From positions 17,105-81,104 of the forward strand of contig CALFTM010000062.1 in assembly GCA_937916355.1 (NCBI GenBank): 64,000 bases of DNA. The letters run 5' to 3'. Below the pieces are notes generated by a model. The model was not told where the DNA came from, ran no database searches, and was given only the letters and a program-made list of their open reading frames with translations. Shown one piece after another: positions 33,449-41,568 of this stretch. A program made the translations under genes and the position numbers. Positions within the stretch are counted from its first letter, which is position 1, and each line of letters starts with the position of its first letter. Origin of the DNA: an uncultured Bacteroidales bacterium (GTDB lineage Bacteria > Bacteroidota > Bacteroidia > Bacteroidales > Paludibacteraceae).

Positions 33449-34681
33449 ATGCAAACGAGAAGAAATTTTAATCCTCAAGAGATCTCCACAAAAGATTTTT
33501 CATACGAACTTCCGGATGAGCGAATCGCAAAATTCCCTTTAGAGAAAAGGGACGAATCAAAATTGCTCCTTTTTAAAAATGGGACAATCGGACAAACCGT
33601 TTTTAAGAATTTGCACGACCATCTGGCGGAAGATGAACTGCTTGTCTGCAACAATACGCGCGTGATTCAGGCGCGACTGATTTTCCACAAAGAGACGGGG
33701 GCACGCATTGAAGTCTTTTGCCTCGAACCTGTTTCGCCTCACGACTACCAACTAACTTTCCAAACGACCCAAGAATGTACATGGAAATGTATGGTCGGAA
33801 ACGCCAGCAAATGGAAAAACGGAACTTTCTTAGAAAAAAAGATCAATGTAGATGGCAAAGAACTTTCTGTCAAGGCGGAAAAGCTTGAAGTGGTGGGAAA
33901 TTCTTACCACGTGCGCTTCTTTTGGGAGAATCCCAATGTGACTTTCGCTTCCATATTGGACGCTTTAGGGGTGCTTCCCATTCCTCCATACCTAAATCGG
34001 GAGACCATCGAAAAGGATAAAATCACCTACCAGACGGTATACTCCAAAATCAAAGGCTCTGTAGCTGCCCCTACCGCAGGACTCCATTTCACGGAGGAGG
34101 TCTTTGCTCAACTGAGAAATAAAAACATTTCGACAGAAGAGGTGACACTTCATGTGGGAGCAGGAACTTTCCAACCTGTAAAATCGGACACCATCGGAGG
34201 GCATACCATGCACTCGGAATGGATCTCCGTCAAAAAGGAGGTCATCGAAAGACTAAGAGAAAAAGGGAAAGTCATCGCCGTCGGCACCACCTCCGTCCGC
34301 ACGTTGGAGAGTCTATATTACATCGGTCGAATCATTCTCGAACGCCCCGACATTTCCGAAAACGAACTGAAAGTAACCCAATGGATGTCCTACGAAATGA
34401 CGGAACAAGTCTCCACAGAAGAGTCTCTCGATGCCATTTTGAGCTACATGGAGAGGAATCAGCTGGAAGTGTTATGCGCAGACACCCAAATCATCATCGT
34501 CCCCGGCTACCAATTTCACATCGTAAAAGCGATCATCACCAATTTCCATCAGCCACAAAGCACGCTATTGTTGCTAATCTCCGCATTTGTGGGAGAAAAA
34601 TGGAAGGAGATCTACGACTACGCCATGCGCAACGAGTTCCGCTTCCTCAGTTATGGGGACAGTTCTCTACTTATGCCCTAA
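33449..34681 (+). CDS. queA: S-adenosylmethionine:tRNA ribosyltransferase-isomerase
   Basis: QueA transfers and isomerises the ribosyl part of SAM onto 7-aminomethyl-7-deazaguanine in tRNA, the penultimate step of queuosine synthesis. The 410-residue protein shows DFSYELPDERIAKFPLEKRDESKLL-type opening motifs (residues 13-37), the catalytic GSVAAPTAGLHFTEE segment near 206-220, VTLHVGAGTFQPV near 232-244 and TNFHQPQSTLLLLISAFVG near 370-388. It is longer than the 340-residue E. coli enzyme, as in many Bacteroidetes. Its stop lies three bases from the stop of the convergent transporter gene, with no terminator between. Confidence 0.94.
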   Translation: MQTRRNFNPQEISTKDFSYELPDERIAKFPLEKRDESKLLLFKNGTIGQTVFKNLHDHLAEDELLVCNNTRVIQARLIFHKETGARIEVFCLEPVSPHDYQLTFQTTQECTWKCMVGNASKWKNGTFLEKKINVDGKELSVKAEKLEVVGNSYHVRFFWENPNVTFASILDALGVLPIPPYLNRETIEKDKITYQTVYSKIKGSVAAPTAGLHFTEEVFAQLRNKNISTEEVTLHVGAGTFQPVKSDTIGGHTMHSEWISVKKEVIERLREKGKVIAVGTTSVRTLESLYYIGRIILERPDISENELKVTQWMSYEMTEQVSTEESLDAILSYMERNQLEVLCADTQIIIVPGYQFHIVKAIITNFHQPQSTLLLLISAFVGEKWKEIYDYAMRNEFRFLSYGDSSLLMP

Positions 34682-34684
34682 CCA

Positions 34685-35233
34685 CTACAAAAAGAAGAAG
34701 CCGACCCCCCCAGCAACCACAATGATCCACATCGGATTCACTTTGAAGAAGTGCAACGCCACAAAGGAGACGATGAATATCAAAACCGAAAGGTTGTTGC
34801 CTTCTGAGAAGTCCCAACTGAAATCGCAGAAATTCTCTCTGTTCATCAGCAACAATGCGGCAGCCAAGATCAGTCCGCCCAATATCGGACGCAAGCCCGA
34901 CATCACCGCCTGCACATACTTATTGTCCTTGTTGTTAAAAAAGAACTTCACCACCAAAATCATCAGCAAGACGGATGGCAAACAAAGCGAGAATGTCGCA
35001 ACTGCCGCCCCCGGTATTCCTGCCACCACATAACCCACATAGGTCGCAGTGTTGATGGAGACCGGACCGGGAGTCATTTGGGAAATCGCAATCATATCGG
35101 AAAACTCCGTGACACTCATCCATCCAAAATGGTCCACCACCTCAAATTGTATAAGGGAAATCATCGCATAACCACCACCGAACCCCAAGAGTCCGATTTT
35201 AAAAAAAACATACACCAATTCCAGAAAAACCAT
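34685..35233 (-). CDS. Chromate transporter family protein, half-size (second of pair)
   Basis: This 182-residue membrane protein of the CHR family has the signature GLLGFGGGYAMISLI near residues 13-27, TPGPVSINTATYVGY near 53-67 and five to six hydrophobic segments. Short CHR proteins work as adjacent pairs that together equal one full-length ChrA. The substrate may be chromate or another oxyanion; in gut and oral anaerobes the true role is unknown. It lies four bases downstream of its partner. Confidence 0.88.
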   Translation of the reverse strand: MVFLELVYVFFKIGLLGFGGGYAMISLIQFEVVDHFGWMSVTEFSDMIAISQMTPGPVSINTATYVGYVVAGIPGAAVATFSLCLPSVLLMILVVKFFFNNKDNKYVQAVMSGLRPILGGLILAAALLLMNRENFCDFSWDFSEGNNLSVLIFIVSFVALHFFKVNPMWIIVVAGGVGFFFL

Positions 35234-35237
35234 ACGA

Positions 35238-35855
35238 CTACTTCTTTTTCATTTGACGACAAGTCGACACATAACAATACAACAACGAGAAGAGAATCAC
35301 CGCCGAAATCACCCAAATAGGATTCACTTTAAAATAGAATATCAAAAACGCAGCCACCAACGGCAAGGCGATATTCTTCCACGAGACACCCTCTTTAAAA
35401 ATTAAATTCACCGCCGGAGAGAGAATCAAAGCGACCACGCACGGACGTATGCCACGGAAGAGACGCTCCACATACTCATTCTCCCTCACCTCCATGAAAA
35501 ACATCGCAATTAGCAATATGGCGATGAAGGAAGGAAGAGCCGCCCCCAACATCGAGAAGAACGCTCCGCTCTTCCCTCTCAACTTATGACCTACATACAA
35601 TGCCGTATTTATCGCGAACACTCCCGGCAAAGTCTGCGCAACCGCAATCAGATCCCAAAACTCCTCTTTTCCTAAATACCCTTTTTTTGTAACAATCTTC
35701 ATCTCAACCATAGAGAGCATGGCATAACCACCCCCCAATGTGAAGGCTCCAATCTGGAAAAAGATTAAAAATAGTTCAAAAAGACCTACTCTTTTTTCTT
35801 TCATACTCTTTTCTATAATAATTCTAAAAAAAACATTTTGCGACACACCCCACAA
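35238..35855 (-). CDS. Chromate transporter family protein, half-size (first of pair)
   Basis: The 205-residue partner of the pair carries TLGGGYAMLSMVEMKIV near residues 37-53, LPGVFAINTALYVGHKLRG near 75-93 and five to six hydrophobic segments. The charged N-terminus (about 1-20) is longer than needed; an internal Met at residue 18 (MKEKRVGLFELF) may be the true start. It is translated just before its partner with a four-base gap. Its upstream region marks the edge of the accessory stretch. Confidence 0.86.
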   Translation of the reverse strand: MWGVSQNVFFRIIIEKSMKEKRVGLFELFLIFFQIGAFTLGGGYAMLSMVEMKIVTKKGYLGKEEFWDLIAVAQTLPGVFAINTALYVGHKLRGKSGAFFSMLGAALPSFIAILLIAMFFMEVRENEYVERLFRGIRPCVVALILSPAVNLIFKEGVSWKNIALPLVAAFLIFYFKVNPIWVISAVILFSLLYCYVSTCRQMKKK

Positions 35856-36192
35856 TTACCACAACACAAATTCGTCTTCCACATGAACTGCCTCCAAAAC
35901 GAGTGCAAAGATATAAATTCAGTCTCTATTTCAGATGAAAAAAATATCGTTTTGGGGTTGTTCGTTTTTTTTATTACTGTCCACTAAAAGTAAAAAAAAG
36001 AAAAAATTAGGACTGATTCCATAAAAGGTTTCAGCCCTTTTGGGTTATTTTTGTATGGGCAAAAAAAATTAAATAACCGTGGGCAAAATAGTAAAATGTG
36101 ACGTGTCTTATTAGGACTCATCCACTTTGTTAGACCATTTGTCCGAATGTTGATAAATTTATTGGATAACATCGGGCAAATAGTCTTGTATT
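35856..36192. other. AT-rich junction without a recognisable gene
   Basis: This 337-base gap joins the chromate transporter genes to the defence island. All six frames are broken by stops. It contains the small inverted repeat AGGTTTCAGCCC / GGGTTATTTTTG only in part, and several AT runs. Stretches such as GTGGGCAAAATAGTAAAATG look like worn coding DNA, possibly the edge of an old insertion sequence, but I could not identify one and found no terminal repeats. Confidence 0.4.
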
Positions 36193-37227
36193 TTATTCTT
36201 TAGGACCTTCCTCAAAAGGAAGAGCATCCATAAACCTATCGAAATCACTTTGGAATAGGCGGTCTTGTATGATACGATACTTTTCAAACTCCGTTTCAGC
36301 ATGTTCTTTTGCTTGTTCGGCAGACACTTGTCCTGTCGTTTGTAGAACTTCGTTACCACCAGCAGCCAAAATGGTGTCTATCTGTTTTGCCCAATCCTCC
36401 ATTGTCATTGGGATATGACGTTTTGCCATTCTTTCAGCCAATTCAAGCACACCATTCACCAACTGTCCCATATCTGCCAGTTCAACCTCTTTAAGATAGT
36501 TTTTGGCAACCACCACGTCAGTCTTTACGATTTTACCATCTGGGGCATTTTCCCAAGAAGTTAGTCCCATGTGTTCCTGCTCTGCATCAGCTCGTTCTAC
36601 AATCAGTTCTGCGGCTGTACGTCCGTGAACAGCATAATGCATCTTGTTTTGCATCATCTTGAAGAATAATCGTGTGGTCGGTGCATCCCGATTGTAGTCA
36701 ACGGCAGTGGCATAGATATCTGTCAGTTTTTGGTAGAATCGACGTTCCGATAGTCGAATCTCCCGTATTTCTGCTAACAGATGCTCAAAATAATCTTCGC
36801 CAAGGAACGAACCGTTCTCCATTCTTTTCTTATCCAAAACATATCCACGTATAGCAAACTCTCGCAATACGCTTGTTGCCCATTGACGGAACTGAGTTGC
36901 ACGGATGCTATTCACACGATAACCTACACTAATTACAGCATCAAGGTTGTAGAACACAGTTTCTCGTTTAACCTGCCTATTACCTTCCATTCGAACTATT
37001 TCCATTTTGGAAACAGTTCGCTCTTCTGTGAGTTCCCCTTGCTCATAAATGTTTTTAAGGTGCTTGCTTATTGCAGGTATGTTCACATCGAAAAGCATTC
37101 CCATTGCCTTCTGTGTACACCACACTGTTTTATCTTTGTAGAACACCTCAACACCTTGTTCCTTCCCTTCAATTTGAAAGATTAGGAACTCTGCTGTGCT
37201 ATTTCTTATTTCTTTACGATTTGCCAT
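36193..37227 (-). CDS. RhuM-family protein
   Basis: The 344-residue protein matches the RhuM ('virulence') family: an opening VFYKDKTVWCTQKAMGMLFDVNIPAISKHL-like DNA-binding segment (residues 28-57), the invariant middle NLDAVISVGYRVNSIRATQFRQWAT (residues 92-116), then LREFAIRGYVLD and YNRDAPTTRLFFKMMQNKMHYA. The function is unknown. RhuM genes are common in restriction-modification and defence loci of Bacteroides, often beside type I systems. Here it is the last gene of the island, 189 bases after a methyltransferase whose reading frame seems to continue past its stop. Confidence 0.88.
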   Translation of the reverse strand: MANRKEIRNSTAEFLIFQIEGKEQGVEVFYKDKTVWCTQKAMGMLFDVNIPAISKHLKNIYEQGELTEERTVSKMEIVRMEGNRQVKRETVFYNLDAVISVGYRVNSIRATQFRQWATSVLREFAIRGYVLDKKRMENGSFLGEDYFEHLLAEIREIRLSERRFYQKLTDIYATAVDYNRDAPTTRLFFKMMQNKMHYAVHGRTAAELIVERADAEQEHMGLTSWENAPDGKIVKTDVVVAKNYLKEVELADMGQLVNGVLELAERMAKRHIPMTMEDWAKQIDTILAAGGNEVLQTTGQVSAEQAKEHAETEFEKYRIIQDRLFQSDFDRFMDALPFEEGPKE

Positions 37228-37320
37228 AAGTTTGTTTCTTTAAAATCAATTTCTGTATCAAATCTTCTTTTGTCATAGTACAATCTAATTATTTCTTACA
37301 AGTAAAAGACTAAATACCTT

Positions 37321-37416
37321 TTACACTCTGTCAACAACATTCTGCAAGTTATTCAACTTGACCAGCATGAATGCCATTCGTTCATTGCCCCAATACTTAT
37401 TGAGGGTATCCTTGTA
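37321..37416 (-). pseudogene. In-frame coding remnant directly after the methyltransferase stop codon
   Basis: Past the TAA at 37417-37419, the same reading frame stays open for 31 codons until TAA at 37321-37323. It reads like protein: NKYWGNERMAFMLVKL, then NNLQNVVDRV. Either the methyltransferase tail has been cut by a nonsense mutation or the fragment is the end of a deleted gene joined here by chance (one in three to be in frame). Confidence 0.5.
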
Positions 37417-38826
37417 TTAACATAGAAGTTTATCAAGTACCGTATCTGTAAACGTTCTCCAAATCTCAAGTTTAACTTTCTTGTAGTCTTCGAATAACTG
37501 ACCGACATACTCAATCTCAAACACGAGTCGAAAATCATTCTTATCTTCTTCTAATTGTCCCTCCTTGCGAGTTCCGACCCTTGCAATCTTGATAAAATAC
37601 AAGTCCCGTATTCCCTTATTTTTCATATAAGGCATGAAATAATACAATTTATTTAAAGCTACTGTTGAAGGGAACTTCTTGCCTGTGTAATATACTTTAG
37701 CAGATCTGTCAAGATATTGGTCAATATTATCAGTTTTTACTAAACTGACAAGTACGTTCTTTGATTTATCTATGTCCAAATGAATATTGACATCTTGTTC
37801 ATTCTCGACAATGCATGTTGGATATTGTTCTTTTATTTCAGCAAAATTCACTTGAGGTACTTCTAAAGTTTTTTGCAATGAACGTGTAACATGCCACATT
37901 AATACTGGAGGTACAGCATTACCTATTGCCTTATATTGACGAATTTGCGATACTGAATCAAAACAGAAAGAATCAGGGAAAGATTGAATACGAGCAGCCT
38001 CTCTAGTTGAAAAACGTCTGTATCTCTCTCCTACCATGTAAACTGGATCTGTGCTATTAAGACTTACCTTTGCTAAATGCGCACTTATGGTGTTGCATGG
38101 TTCAGTCAAAGACATAACACGTCCTTTGTTCATTTTTTCACGAACAGCCATCATTCCTGCCACAGCTTTTTCACTAAAAAATAATGCTTCATCATGGTTT
38201 GCTTCTTCCACAATTACATCTCCAAGTACTTTCCTCTCAGAACTTTTTACATTCATTGGATAATGAAACTTCTGAAAATCTTCAAAGTTACGAAAGCCGA
38301 TAATAATAACTCTCTCTCTCTTTTGAGGCACACCATATTCCGAAGCATTTAACAATTTGTGAACAACGGTATAACCAGCATCTCTAAACTCTTTCATTAT
38401 CATCGGAAATGCCTTGCCTTTATTTGCCGATAATATACCTTTTACATTTTCTGCAATAAAGAATCTAGGTTGTCGTTCTTTGAGAATTTTTACCATCTCA
38501 AAGAAAAGCATACCCCTTTCATCCTTATACCCCAGTCTTGGGGGATTTTGTGCAGAAATAGAGAATGACTGACAAGGAAAACCACCGATAAGCATATCAA
38601 ATTGAGGCATCTCCTCAATCTTTATATTACGAACATCATTTACTACACACTTGTGGGTAAAATTATCGTTGTATATTTTTGTACAATATTCATCATTATC
38701 AACAGCATAGACTATTTCAAATGGATTCTTTTTATACTCCTTACCTAAATAAGAAAATCCTCCAATGATACCTAAATCCATACCGCCACATCCGCAGAAT
38801 AGTGAAGCGACTTTTATCTTTTCCAT
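37417..38826 (-). CDS. DNA cytosine-5 methyltransferase with C-terminal extension
   Basis: The 469-residue enzyme transfers a methyl group from SAM to cytosine C5 in DNA. Motif I SLFCGCGGMDLG is at 8-19, motif IV GGFPCQSFS at 81-89 with catalytic Cys85, motif VI AENVKG at 125-130, motif VIII QKRERV at 168-173, motif IX TREAARIQSFPDSF at 274-287 and motif X GNAVPP at 302-307. The target recognition region between VIII and IX is short (about 95 residues). Residues 321-469 are an extra tail of unknown function that may have been longer. It overlaps the endonuclease gene by 13 bases. It presumably protects host DNA from that enzyme. Confidence 0.92.
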   Translation of the reverse strand: MEKIKVASLFCGCGGMDLGIIGGFSYLGKEYKKNPFEIVYAVDNDEYCTKIYNDNFTHKCVVNDVRNIKIEEMPQFDMLIGGFPCQSFSISAQNPPRLGYKDERGMLFFEMVKILKERQPRFFIAENVKGILSANKGKAFPMIMKEFRDAGYTVVHKLLNASEYGVPQKRERVIIIGFRNFEDFQKFHYPMNVKSSERKVLGDVIVEEANHDEALFFSEKAVAGMMAVREKMNKGRVMSLTEPCNTISAHLAKVSLNSTDPVYMVGERYRRFSTREAARIQSFPDSFCFDSVSQIRQYKAIGNAVPPVLMWHVTRSLQKTLEVPQVNFAEIKEQYPTCIVENEQDVNIHLDIDKSKNVLVSLVKTDNIDQYLDRSAKVYYTGKKFPSTVALNKLYYFMPYMKNKGIRDLYFIKIARVGTRKEGQLEEDKNDFRLVFEIEYVGQLFEDYKKVKLEIWRTFTDTVLDKLLC

Positions 38827-40301
38827 GATAACAATTGGGTTGGTTCAAAGTGTTCTGTAGAGAAAGTTATTTCCATACCATCACGCGGTTCAGCTTCAAT
38901 CTTGTCGCTTTTGTATAATGCAACTGGATTACGAAGGATGAAGAGTATTTTCTCCTTCTCGCTCAACATAAGACGGTATACGCAATAGTGTTCTTTGATT
39001 GTAGAAGCAACTCTCCATTCATTTAGTGACATATGGAATCCATACATCTGTATTCTTTGTTTGCTGATTGTTGTCTTAACTTCTATATATCTATGGTCTT
39101 CTGTACCATCTGCCTCAAAACTATCAATATCAAATCCAGGATGATATGTAGGACTATCTACTATTTGAACTAATTTTATAAATTCATCATATCCACTGAT
39201 TTTTAAACGCATCTTTTCATGACCGCATACAATTGCTTCACCAAGATTTCCAATATCTTTGGTTGTTCTATCATCAGATGATACAATATCCTTTATTCTG
39301 TCATCAAACACGACATCAATTACTTCACTCTGAGCAATGATAGAACGAATGTCAGTCTTGAACAAATTAGGTTTCATAGAGTTGTTGACATATTCAAACC
39401 ATAATGGTTCAATTTTAGACAATTCCTTCGTTTCTATTCTATTCTTTTTATAAAATAATTCGTAACCACTAAACCATGTTACATCATTGGCAAATGTATT
39501 AAGAGAAACTTGTTCATTACCTTTCATAAAATAATAGCCATTATGTTTCTCTAATAAATTTGCAATCTCCATATAATCAAGAATATCACCTGCATACCGA
39601 GTCATATCCCCCTTTGAGCGTGCCGCACCCGTCAGTGATAAAGTTTTTGGGTCATTAGGATTATAATATTTTATTTTTTTATTTCTATTATCTATAATAT
39701 TTTTGGCTATTTGCTCTGGAGTAACTTTGCCACTTGTAACTCGTATGTCATTAAAGATACAGTAAGTAGCCTCCTCAGCAGATAACGACATTTCTTTTGT
39801 ACTGCCTGTTTCTCCTAACAATTTATTACCAAACATAAGTACCTGAATGATAGTGCGAGCAGGTTTAAATCTTATTTCATGATAAATAATATCTTTCAAA
39901 TCCTGAGGTTTCATATGTCCTCCGGGGAATTGGAAAGAAAAAAGGAATAACCTAAGAAATTGAGTTAAGTCTTGGTTCTCATGGAGGAAGACTGCCATCT
40001 TAGAAGTTTCCGTTATGTTCGCTTCTTTGTCCTCTTTATAAAAACCAAATAACGCAGGTATTTCTGTACGCCAATTATGTAAGGTTTTTTCTGCCATGTC
40101 AATATTTCCTGGAAACATTTTAATGGCATTTAAATATCTACTACTATATTCTTCACATGAACATCTTGGAATTCTACAACACTCATTAGCCATATAAAGC
40201 AATACATTCTCTATATTACTTTTAAAACGTGGTCTCACAAAATGTATTCTATGCCAATATTTATCTGGAACTTGATAATATGTTACTTCTCTTCTTGCCA
40301 T
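38814..40301 (-). CDS. Probable type II restriction endonuclease with DUF3883-like PD-(D/E)XK domain
   Basis: The 495-residue protein sits between two cytosine methyltransferase genes and overlaps both (19 and 13 bases), the classic place for a restriction enzyme. Its C-terminal part resembles DUF3883: IGNLGEAIV near residues 348-356, GFDIDS near 388-393 and IEVKTT near 405-410, followed by FHMSLNEWRVA. The spacing of Asp390/392 and Glu406-x-Lys408 fits a PD-(D/E)XK nuclease core. The first 340 residues are unfamiliar; a cysteine-rich patch (CCRIPRCSC near 40-48) may bind metal. The nuclease role follows from context and motif; the recognition sequence is unknown. Confidence 0.72.
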   Translation of the reverse strand: MARREVTYYQVPDKYWHRIHFVRPRFKSNIENVLLYMANECCRIPRCSCEEYSSRYLNAIKMFPGNIDMAEKTLHNWRTEIPALFGFYKEDKEANITETSKMAVFLHENQDLTQFLRLFLFSFQFPGGHMKPQDLKDIIYHEIRFKPARTIIQVLMFGNKLLGETGSTKEMSLSAEEATYCIFNDIRVTSGKVTPEQIAKNIIDNRNKKIKYYNPNDPKTLSLTGAARSKGDMTRYAGDILDYMEIANLLEKHNGYYFMKGNEQVSLNTFANDVTWFSGYELFYKKNRIETKELSKIEPLWFEYVNNSMKPNLFKTDIRSIIAQSEVIDVVFDDRIKDIVSSDDRTTKDIGNLGEAIVCGHEKMRLKISGYDEFIKLVQIVDSPTYHPGFDIDSFEADGTEDHRYIEVKTTISKQRIQMYGFHMSLNEWRVASTIKEHYCVYRLMLSEKEKILFILRNPVALYKSDKIEAEPRDGMEITFSTEHFEPTQLLSWKR

Positions 40302-41338
40302 AACATTTTTGATAATTGTTGGGCAATCGCTTTAGCCATAAGAGGCGGTACCGCATTGCCCACTTGTTTGTATTGACTTGTTTTACTGCACTGGAAAATA
40401 AAATTATCAGGGAATGATTGTAATCTTGCACTTTCTCTCACTGTTGGTATTCTATTCCATTTATAGTGAAAGTGATGACGATGTCCTGTATCTATTGTTA
40501 TACTTGGTTTTGTACTACATAAGCGCGTCCATGCAATGTGTACTTTTCTTGTCTGTTGTAAATCAGTCGGAAGATCTTTGTAATTTCCACCATCTGGTAC
40601 CAGTGCAATGATTTCTTTTGTTTTTTCATTGTGCATAGTGATTTCATGGTTGTAAACTCCCAAACTGCACTTGCGAGCATAAAGTTGAAAATCACTTTTC
40701 GCTTCAGTTGGATATGGCGATCCATTAGGAAGAGACTCTTCCGTCAAATCGCATAATGCATCAAATGAGGTTACCTTATCTTGCATATATGGCTCTGGAA
40801 ACACAAAGTCTCTTCCGTCTGCCAGACCCACAAAAACAGCCCTTCGTCTATTTTGTGGAACACCATAATCCGAGGCTGTGACAACTTGAACACTAACTTT
40901 ATACCCAAGTTGTTCAAAATCCTTAATGATGGAATCTTTCACTATTCCATCACCTATACTTAGTATGTTTGGTACATTTTCCATCACAAAGGCATGAGGA
41001 TGGAAGCAGTTTACAAAATCGACAAATGCCTTATAAAGTTTATTTCGTTCGTCTTCTATAATTCGTTTCCCTGCAACGGAAAAACCTTGACAAGGTGGTC
41101 CTCCAATAATTACATCAATATCCGAAATTCCATATTCTTCTTTTACCTTATATGGATCTAGAGTTGCCAAATCTCCACATAAAGTCTTTGCATCAGTTCT
41201 ATTATAAGCATAGGTATTTAAAGCATCCCTCCAATTGTCAATTGCAAGAATACCTGTAAAACCAGACATTTCAAAGCCCAATGACAGACCTCCACAACCA
41301 GAAAATAAATCAATAAAAGTGTATTTCTTTTTTTTCAT
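40283..41338 (-). CDS. DNA cytosine-5 methyltransferase (second of the system)
   Basis: The 351-residue enzyme has all canonical motifs: LFSGCGGLSLGF at 11-22, GGPPCQGFSVAGKR at 79-92 with catalytic Cys83, MENVPNI at 119-125, PQNRRRAVFVG at 161-171, TVRESARLQSFPDNF near 299-313 and GNAVPP near 328-333. It differs strongly from the other methyltransferase of the operon, including the target recognition region, so the two probably methylate different strands or sites. It starts 22 bases after the small HTH gene and overlaps the endonuclease gene by 19 bases. Confidence 0.94.
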   Translation of the reverse strand: MKKKKYTFIDLFSGCGGLSLGFEMSGFTGILAIDNWRDALNTYAYNRTDAKTLCGDLATLDPYKVKEEYGISDIDVIIGGPPCQGFSVAGKRIIEDERNKLYKAFVDFVNCFHPHAFVMENVPNILSIGDGIVKDSIIKDFEQLGYKVSVQVVTASDYGVPQNRRRAVFVGLADGRDFVFPEPYMQDKVTSFDALCDLTEESLPNGSPYPTEAKSDFQLYARKCSLGVYNHEITMHNEKTKEIIALVPDGGNYKDLPTDLQQTRKVHIAWTRLCSTKPSITIDTGHRHHFHYKWNRIPTVRESARLQSFPDNFIFQCSKTSQYKQVGNAVPPLMAKAIAQQLSKMLWQEEK

Positions 41339-41360
41339 GATTCATTTAATTAAACTTTTT

Positions 41361-41567
41361 TCATTCTTTTATCGACCATAATAGGTCTTTGACATCAACA
41401 TCAAGAGCTTTCGCAATGGCTACCAAAGTTTCTAAATTGGGTTGCATAGTGTTGGTACACCACTTAGAAACAGTAGCAGGATCTTTTCCCACTTGTTCTG
41501 ATAACCATTTATTAGTATGCTTCTTTTCTGCAAGCACTACCTTAAATCGATTCATATCCTGTGTCAT
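41361..41567 (-). CDS. Small XRE-type helix-turn-helix regulator (second copy)
   Basis: The 68-residue single-domain protein has a Cro/XRE helix-turn-helix: TNKWLSEQVGKDPATVSKWCTN (residues 18-39) followed by LETLVAIAKALDVDVKDLL. Small proteins of this kind act as controller proteins in restriction-modification systems or as antitoxins. It is about half identical to the regulator at 42794-42994 and lies one base after the DUF1016 gene and 22 before the methyltransferase gene. Its position suggests timing control of the downstream restriction genes. Confidence 0.85.
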   Translation of the reverse strand: MTQDMNRFKVVLAEKKHTNKWLSEQVGKDPATVSKWCTNTMQPNLETLVAIAKALDVDVKDLLWSIKE

Positions 41568-41568
41568 A

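Noticed and set aside
35990..36190. Insertion sequence remnant at the left island edge
   Set aside because: Some stretches look like old coding DNA, but there are no terminal inverted repeats, target duplications or recognisable transposase motifs.
37214..37276. 20-codon frame (MTKEDLIQKLILKKQTYGKS) overlapping the RhuM start
   Set aside because: Too short, overlaps RhuM out of frame, and has no clear promoter. It could be a leader but there is nothing to support it.
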